A stretch of DNA of 63,753 bases. It comes from Acidobacteriota bacterium (lineage in GTDB: Bacteria > Acidobacteriota > Vicinamibacteria > Vicinamibacterales > CAVVIG01). The notes under the pieces were generated by a model, which saw only the letters and a program-made list of their open reading frames with translations, had not been told where the DNA came from and searched no databases. Every line of letters begins with the position of its first letter. Positions within the stretch are counted from its first letter, which is position 1. The position numbers and the translations under genes were made by a program. This document shows positions 60,101 to 63,753 of this stretch, piece by piece. The DNA lies in NCBI GenBank assembly GCA_016195265.1, contig JACPZW010000011.1, forward strand, positions 1 through 63,753, read 5' to 3'.

Positions 60101-60867
60101 GGATCGTCGCCGCCGGGCACCAGGTGCGCTACGAGTCGGGACGCCGCATCGACGAGCCGGGCGGCGGCGCGATGCTGCGCTTCCTGATCGATGGCCGCGT
60201 CGTGCCGCGGACGGCCGACCGCACGTCCGCGACGGAGGTCGCCGCGCCAGCCGTCTTCGGCTTCGAGACCCTGGTGGCGGCCGCGGCATCCGGCGATTCG
60301 CTGGTCGCCACAGACACGACGATCGTCCTCGCATTGCCGACCGAGGAATTTCTGACGCTGCTGTCGGCCAACACGCAGCTCGCCGCCGGCCTGTTCCGCA
60401 TGCTGATCGCGCGCGCGCCGGCGTCGCCGGTCGTGCACGCGCGCGCCGCGGCAGGTCCGCCGATCGCCGCGCCTGGCAGACTGCGGGCCGTGGACAAGGT
60501 GCTCGCGTTGGAAGCGGTCCCGGTGTTCGCGCGGGCGAGCGCCGAGGAACTGATCGCCCTCGCCGCGATTGCGCGCGAAGTGCCGGTCACCGACGGCGCG
60601 GACCTGCTCACGCAGGGCGAGCCCGCCGCGATTCACATCGTGCTGGACGGGTCGGTGCAGGTGCAGGCGAACGACGGATCCGCCGTGACCGCCGGCCCCG
60701 GCGACACGATTGGCATCGTCGAGACGCTAGGCGGCGGACTGGCCGAAGCGCGCGCCCGCGGCGTCGCGCCGGGATCCGCGCTCAGGATCGACCGCGACGC
60801 GCTGTTCGACGTGTTGAGCGACCGAATCGATCTGCTGCGTGGATTGTTTGCGGCAATGAACGGCTGA
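57166..60867 (+). CDS. Nucleotide-translocase-like MFS protein fused to HEAT repeats and cNMP-binding domains
   Basis: A 1233-residue protein. Residues 1-430 form about 12 helices resembling ATP/ADP (NTT/Npt) translocases (YNVLKPTTRSKFIDDLGANNLPYVQL, FWTLANDIYEPRQAKRTFGFIGGGASLGGIVGAG). From about 440 to 940 come HEAT-like helical repeats (for example EDLWVRRHIPATLARIPS), then two cyclic-nucleotide-binding-like domains (about 960-1080 and 1105-1230; FARASAEELIALAAIAREVPV, LLTQGEPAAIHIVLDGSVQVQ). A cytosolic sensory module probably gates transport. The start follows the kinase by 3 bases, so they are likely co-expressed. A CCGCAAT repeat is read in frame at 58994-59022. Confidence 0.88.
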   Translation: MSPSRLRRLLAPVVELRDEECVTALLMFAYSFLAMSGYNVLKPTTRSKFIDDLGANNLPYVQLAAGLLMGFVIQGYTKVMRVLPRRWVFPVTQLTMAAFLVGFWTLFKTGQSWVSVAYYFWGLLAGSLLISQFWTLANDIYEPRQAKRTFGFIGGGASLGGIVGAGLAGRLAKPVGTENLLLIGAAFLLICFFVVWAVVSREQPPDRSGAPESKDNTDKKREAVSAAEGLRLLLHSRHLQIIALVISFAAVGAGIIEQQLNMAAGQLIPLKDARTAFIADVIFYSSIVGLVIQMTLTARMHRVLGIGFALLILPFSLGTTAIVMLLNPVLWATTVARVSDTALRYTADKTTREILFMPLPTELKYKAKPFVDVAVDRFAKGAGAALALLIAIKVFHLTWWQLSYLSLPISALWVVLAIKAKHEYQKTFRQSIERHDIDADAVGVTVADSTTVETLIEELASPDDRRVLYAIDLLDSLDKRNLVTPLLLHHESLRVRVRALNAMAAMNDARPDLAQRWLPSIERLLTDEDPEVRTAAVRTLATLRREGAAEFMRPYLTDRDPRLVITAAVALADSADAADQSAAQRAIETLAEDPRGSSSEIRREVARSLSAIRNPQFRNLLVPLIYDANVDVALAAIRSAGALGSAQAADVPPVIFVPPLVSLLRNRALKAAAREVLVAYGEPILEVLAHFLRDAEEDLWVRRHIPATLARIPSQASVDLLVERLADSDGFLRYKVIAALETLLRARPDLKCARGPVEALAVQEALRSCMYLSLLANLRRADSDIASRQLARALQDKLDRSKDRIYRLLGLGYGAKDMAAARWALERGERRAKSSAAEFLDNLLKGDVRKRVMPLLEDLPVDERVRKANVLIKSRPRDLEDTVTQLVHDDDQVVAAAAIHFVEARKIGALAGDLEHTLEHRDIRDWYVFEAASWALASQRMSAEERRARWMEPLPAVEVVDRLRHVPLFAFVSIDELYRIVAAGHQVRYESGRRIDEPGGGAMLRFLIDGRVVPRTADRTSATEVAAPAVFGFETLVAAAASGDSLVATDTTIVLALPTEEFLTLLSANTQLAAGLFRMLIARAPASPVVHARAAAGPPIAAPGRLRAVDKVLALEAVPVFARASAEELIALAAIAREVPVTDGADLLTQGEPAAIHIVLDGSVQVQANDGSAVTAGPGDTIGIVETLGGGLAEARARGVAPGSALRIDRDALFDVLSDRIDLLRGLFAAMNG
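58994..59022. repeat. CCGCAAT heptamer repeat in the HEAT region
   Basis: Three perfect tandem CCGCAAT units, one base, then a fourth. Encodes IRNPQFRN within an otherwise ordinary HEAT helix-turn position, so here repeat DNA appears to have been domesticated into the fold rather than added to a loop. Confidence 0.75.
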
Positions 60868-60924
60868 CGTCAGGCGCGCGCGCGGAGCGCCGCCAGCGGT
60901 CCATCTTGATCGGGGAGATGACGT

Positions 60925-60981
60925 GTAGGGCGGGTCCTTTGGACCCGCCAGATCAGCCGGATCCGAAAGGACCCGGCCTAC
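60925..60981. repeat. REPIN-like element, copy D (3' end of selA)
   Basis: 57 bp: GTAG (60925-60928), hairpin GGCGGGTCC-TTT-GGACCCGCC (60929-60949), spacer AGATCA, hairpin with one mismatch (GCCGGATCC-GAAA-GGACCCGGC, 60956-60977), CTAC (60978-60981). The complement of CTA at 60978-60980 is the selA stop TAG, so the element's conserved tail terminates selA. Confidence 0.92.
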
Positions 60982-62387
60982 AGATCTCGGACCAGCGCAG
61001 TCAGGGTCGCGTCCTGCTCGGGAAGCACCGTCCTCAGATCGAGCAGAACCTGGTCCTTCTCAATCCGTGCGATCACTGGCGGAGTCAGCCCGCGCAGCCG
61101 GGTCGCGAGCGCATCCGGTGTCAGGCCACGTTTCTCGATCGCGACGAGGCAGGTCGGCAGATCGAGGCCCGGCGCGCTACCGCCGCCGACCGCGGACGCG
61201 CCGGCCACCAGCGTCGCGCGCCAGCCGTCGATCTGATTCACCGCCGCCGCGAGCGTCTCGGCGCGGCCCCGTACCTCATCGATCGTCATCGTCAGCATGC
61301 GCTGGACCGGAATCGTCGTGGCGGCGCGGCCCGCCGCGTACTCGACGAGCGTCGCTTCGAGCGCGGCGTAGGTCAGCTTGTCCACGCGAAGGGCGCGCAT
61401 CAGCGGATGCTTGCGGACGCGGTCCACGAAAGGCGTCCGTCCGACGATGATCCCGGCCTGCGGTCCGCCCAGGAGCTTGTCGCCGCTGAAGCAGCACATG
61501 TCGACGCCAGCGGCGATCGTCTCCGGCACCGTCGGTTCGTCCAGGTGCCTGTCACGTGACAGGTAGGTGACAGGCAGGTGACAGGCACCGGTGACATTTA
61601 GATACCCGCTGCCGAAATCTTCGGCGACGGGGATGTTGAACTTTCTGCCCAGAGCGGCAAGATCTGTCAGCGCGGGCCGTTCGGTGAAGCCTTCAATGCG
61701 GAAATTGGACGGATGGACGCGCAGGATCAGTGCGGTCCGCTCGGAGATCGCCGCCGCGTAATCGGCGACGCGCGTCTTGTTCGTCGTGCCCACCTCGCGC
61801 AGGACGGCGCCTGACTGCGCCATGACATCCGGCACGCGGAAGCCGCCGCCGATCTCGACCAGCTCGCCGCGCGACACGAGGACTTCGCGGCCCGCCGCCA
61901 GCGCCGCCAGCACGATCATCGTCGCCGCGGCGTTGTTGTTGACGACGACGGCCGCTTCGGCGCCCGTGAGCCGGCAGAGCAGTGCCTCGGCGTGCACGTC
62001 GCGCCGCCCGCGTTCGCCGCGCGCGAGGTCGTACTCGAGCGTCGCGTAGCCGCGCGCGACCTCGGCGACGCGATCGACCGCCGCCGCCGCCAGCGGCGCG
62101 CGCCCGAGGTTCGTGTGCAGGATCACGCCGCTCGCGTTGATGACCGGCGCCAGCGACGGCCGGAACGCCCGGTCGAGCGCCGCGGCCACGCCGCCTTCGA
62201 TGGCCGCCCCGGCCTGCGCCTCGCTCGCGAACGAGGCGCTGCCGGCGGCGATCGCCTGCCGCACCCCGGCCGCCTCGGCGCGCAGCGCGTCGACCGTCGC
62301 TTCGGCGCCGAACCGCGATTCGAGCGCGCGCACGGCGGGCCGCTGCCGCAGCGCCTCGATCGACGGAATCACGGAAAAGTCGGGCAA
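60978..62387 (-). CDS. selA: L-seryl-tRNA(Sec) selenium transferase
   Basis: A 469-residue PLP enzyme converting Ser-tRNA(Sec) to selenocysteinyl-tRNA. Motifs are NASGVILHTNLGRAPLA, YATLEYDLARGERGRRDVHAE, VVNNNAAATMIVLAALA, and the PLP lysine in CFSGDKLLGGPQAGIIVG. It implies selenocysteine use; selB, selD and selC are not in the window. Between EDFGSGYL and DEPTVPE there are about 18 extra residues (VTGACHLPVTYLSRDRHL) encoded by an 11-bp GTGACAGGYAG repeat, a position that is normally much shorter. Its stop codon is supplied by a REPIN-like element. Confidence 0.95.
   Translation of the reverse strand: MPDFSVIPSIEALRQRPAVRALESRFGAEATVDALRAEAAGVRQAIAAGSASFASEAQAGAAIEGGVAAALDRAFRPSLAPVINASGVILHTNLGRAPLAAAAVDRVAEVARGYATLEYDLARGERGRRDVHAEALLCRLTGAEAAVVVNNNAAATMIVLAALAAGREVLVSRGELVEIGGGFRVPDVMAQSGAVLREVGTTNKTRVADYAAAISERTALILRVHPSNFRIEGFTERPALTDLAALGRKFNIPVAEDFGSGYLNVTGACHLPVTYLSRDRHLDEPTVPETIAAGVDMCCFSGDKLLGGPQAGIIVGRTPFVDRVRKHPLMRALRVDKLTYAALEATLVEYAAGRAATTIPVQRMLTMTIDEVRGRAETLAAAVNQIDGWRATLVAGASAVGGGSAPGLDLPTCLVAIEKRGLTPDALATRLRGLTPPVIARIEKDQVLLDLRTVLPEQDATLTALVRDL
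61544..61589. repeat. GTGACAGG repeat and inverted arm in selA
   Basis: Three GTGACAGG copies with 11-base period (61556, 61567, 61578), and outer arms GGTGCCTGTCAC (61544-61555) and GTGACAGGCACC (61578-61589) that are perfect complements. In-frame extra residues in selA result. Confidence 0.88.
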
Positions 62388-62402
62388 AGGGCCACCGTGA
62401 GA

Positions 62403-62512
62403 TTTCAGAATTCAGATTTCAGAATTCAGATTTCAGATTGCAGACCCGGACGCCGTTCCCGTCGAGATCTCGATCAATCTGAAATCTTACGTCTGAAATC
62501 TGAAATACTATT
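62403..62512. repeat. TTCAGAT/AATCTGA paired-arm repeat
   Basis: Five TTCAGAT-type units with AATTCAGATTTCAG (62403-62442) face AATCTGAAATCT and TCTGAAATCTGAAAT (62476-62506) around a non-repetitive 35-base middle. Same family as 9098-9178. Occupies almost the whole gap between divergent selA and the next gene, so any promoter must lie within or overlap the repeat. Confidence 0.88.
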
Positions 62513-62521
62513 ACACGCCCC

Positions 62522-62935
62522 ATGACCTCCGATGCCCCGAAATACCGGCCGCTCGAACGGTTCTGGCCCTATGCCGATCTGTCCGAGCAGCCGAGCGACG
62601 ACGAGCTCGCGGCGCTTGATCCCGAGCTGCACGACGCGCTCTTCGGCGCACAGCCGAGCCCGTTCTCGGTGACGCTGGTGTTTCCCCGGCTCGACGTCCC
62701 GGGCTTTCCGCGCGCGCTGGAGCTGGCGCAAACGTCGGCTGGGTTCCGGACGACGGGCGAGGGGCCGTCGCTGCGGTATCACGCGCGGTTCCGGTCGAGC
62801 GACGCCCGCGCCCTTCACCAGCTGTACGAGATCGTCGGCGGCACCGGCGCCACCGAGGTCCTCATCGACGACCGGCCCGTGCCGTACGCGCGCGAATTGT
62901 GGCTCCCGCTCATCTGGTGTTTGATCCGCGAGTAA
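62522..62935 (+). CDS. Hypothetical protein
   Basis: A 137-residue cytosolic protein without signal or membrane segment. The N-terminus PLERFWPYADLSEQPSDDELAALDPELHDALFG is followed by an alpha/beta region (PFSVTLVFPRLDVPGF, YHARFRSSDARALHQLYEIVGG, VLIDDRPVPYARELWLPL). No family assigned. It is followed after 2 bases by the next gene, so they form an operon. Confidence 0.75.
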   Translation: MTSDAPKYRPLERFWPYADLSEQPSDDELAALDPELHDALFGAQPSPFSVTLVFPRLDVPGFPRALELAQTSAGFRTTGEGPSLRYHARFRSSDARALHQLYEIVGGTGATEVLIDDRPVPYARELWLPLIWCLIRE

Positions 62936-62937
62936 CC

Positions 62938-63519
62938 GTGTCCCGCATCACCATCGACAAGGATCTGACGCGGCTCGAAGGCGAGCTGAAGCAACTCGAG
63001 GCCGAGTACAACATGTACTTCTCGGGCCGGCTGCCGCGTCCGCCGTGGGAGACGCGCACGCGCGTCGAGAATCTCGTCAAGCAGTACGACCGCGCCTACA
63101 TCACCAACACCGGCGACCGATTCCGCTTCTCGACGCTGCAGCACCGCTTCGCGACCTTCATCGACCTGTGGGACAAGGGCCTGCGCGCGAAAGAGGAAGG
63201 ACGGCCCGGCCCGCTGACGCACATACGCTCGAAGGAGCCGGAGCGGCAGAAGCGGCCGGAAGATCGCATCGTCCACGTGGCGGCGTTCCGCGATCCCGTG
63301 CGCGAAATCGACAAGCTGACCGATCTCTACGAGTCGCTCGCCGAAGCCCGGCGCGAAGTGGGCGGCGATGCGCCGCCGTTCCACAAGTTCGCCGAGCTCG
63401 TGAAGAATCAGGTGGAGAAGCTGCGCGAGGCGGGGACGCCCGAGGTAGCGTTCCGCGTCGCGGTGAAGGACGGCAAGGTGAGTTTTACGGCGCGGGGACT
63501 GAAAGGTGTCGACGACTGA
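62938..63519 (+). CDS. MXAN_5187-like C-terminal family protein
   Basis: A 193-residue protein from GTG 62938. The pattern RITIDKDLTRLEGELKQLEAEYNMYFSGRLPRPPW, RVENLVKQYDRAYITNTGDRFRFSTLQHRFATFIDLWDKGLRAKEEG is what I know as the MXAN_5187 C-terminal domain of Myxococcota and Acidobacteriota, mostly alpha-helical and of unknown function. The C-terminal about 60 residues (FAELVKNQVEKLRE..TPEVAFRVAVKDGKVSFTARG) complete it. An upstream start at 62899 would overlap the previous gene. Confidence 0.8.
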   Translation: MSRITIDKDLTRLEGELKQLEAEYNMYFSGRLPRPPWETRTRVENLVKQYDRAYITNTGDRFRFSTLQHRFATFIDLWDKGLRAKEEGRPGPLTHIRSKEPERQKRPEDRIVHVAAFRDPVREIDKLTDLYESLAEARREVGGDAPPFHKFAELVKNQVEKLREAGTPEVAFRVAVKDGKVSFTARGLKGVDD

Positions 63520-63520
63520 A

Positions 63521-63598
63521 ATGGCTGATGGCAGAGGGCTGATGGTAATAGCCGAGGGCGTGACGCCCGTCAACCATCAGCCATCAGCCCTTAGCCAT
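63521..63598. repeat. GGCTGAT/ATCAGCC paired-arm hairpin
   Basis: ATGGCTGATGGCAGAGGGCTGATGG (split, 63522-63546) pairs with CCATCAGCCATCAGCCCTTAGCCAT (63574-63598) with one or two mismatches; the loop itself contains GGGCGTGACGCCC. Same family as 51093-51158. Confidence 0.88.
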
Positions 63599-63686
63599 GA
63601 CGGGTTTAGATCTAATGCCTTTCGGAAATTCGTTGAGTTGAGAATCCTCTTGTACTTCTCGCGAGAAATCGGTACTTACGCTGGGA

Positions 63687-63753
63687 ATGACGAAACATTC
63701 CCGGTCTCAGACTCGAGGGGCGTCCCGCACGCTCGATGCGCTCAAGCGGTCGA
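63687..63753 (+). CDS. Possible start of a gene running off the window
   Basis: An open frame from ATG 63687 (MTKHSRSQTRGASRTLDALKRS) reaches the window end. The context GCTGGGA gives only a weak ribosome-binding site and 22 residues are too few to judge. Confidence 0.2.
   Translation, partial: MTKHSRSQTRGASRTLDALKRS

Overview
The window looks like chromosomal DNA of a high-GC Acidobacteriota, most probably of the Vicinamibacteria/subdivision 6 type. This is an inference from gene content: three Oar-like TonB-dependent receptors with N-terminal carboxypeptidase-regulatory domains, eukaryotic-type Ser/Thr kinases fused to PD40 propellers or TPR arrays, an ECF sigma factor paired with a kinase, an orphan SagB-type oxidoreductase and a PQQ-type dehydrogenase with its own c-type cytochrome. 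There is no rRNA, tRNA, phage, insertion sequence or CRISPR array. Coding density is high and third codon positions are very GC-rich, so many long antisense frames are open but are not genes.

Layout. 1-3.9 kb: the C-terminal propeller of a decayed kinase-type protein, an ABC-F ATPase and a small secreted protein. 3.9-10.8 kb: a large Lhr-type helicase (minus), a small coiled-coil protein and a two-domain SagB-type oxidoreductase. 10.8-14.3 kb (minus): ECF sigma factor plus Ser/Thr kinase-TPR protein. 14.4-21.6 kb: a secreted island with a ricin-type lectin (minus) and a five-gene plus-strand operon of two M4 metallopeptidases, an outer-membrane barrel and two lipoproteins. 21.6-22.9 kb: a glycosyltransferase. 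23-35.5 kb: the respiratory complex I operon nuoABC-gmhA-nuoDEF-nuoHJKLMN, lacking nuoG and nuoI and with a phosphoheptose isomerase inside it. 35.5-36.9 kb: a XRE/S24 repressor divergent from a small unknown gene across a palindromic operator. 36.9-40.7 kb (minus): a sulfate assimilation operon (53-residue protein, TauE/SafE exporter, cysD, cysN, cysH). 41-51 kb: three TonB-dependent receptors. 51-53.6 kb (minus): cytochrome c plus quinoprotein dehydrogenase. 53.7-54.3 kb: a Phd/VapC toxin-antitoxin pair. 54.4-60.9 kb: a PD40 Ser/Thr kinase and a nucleotide-translocase/HEAT/cNMP-binding fusion. 61-63.7 kb: selA (minus) and two small unknown or family-level genes.

The most unusual property is an overlay of short repeat elements that recur across unrelated loci and lie in frame inside conserved genes. 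(1) A 57-58 bp REPIN-like element has a GTAG head, two GC-rich hairpins and a CTAC tail. It occurs four times: in frame inside lhr, nuoM and a Ser/Thr kinase, and at the 3' end of selA, where it supplies the stop codon. (2) Arrays of 7- or 8-nt units such as CCAGCCA, CAGCCAT, CCCAATTA, GAAAACT and GATGTGAG sit in frame in nuoL, nuoN, sagB and lhr, or form paired arms of long hairpins in most intergenic gaps, including several inside the nuo operon. Because 7 is coprime to 3, a CCAGCCA array reads as the same stop-free heptapeptide cycle in all frames. Together these suggest repeat families tolerated or adapted for insertion into coding DNA, comparable in outcome to Rickettsia palindromic elements and cyanobacterial heptamer repeats.
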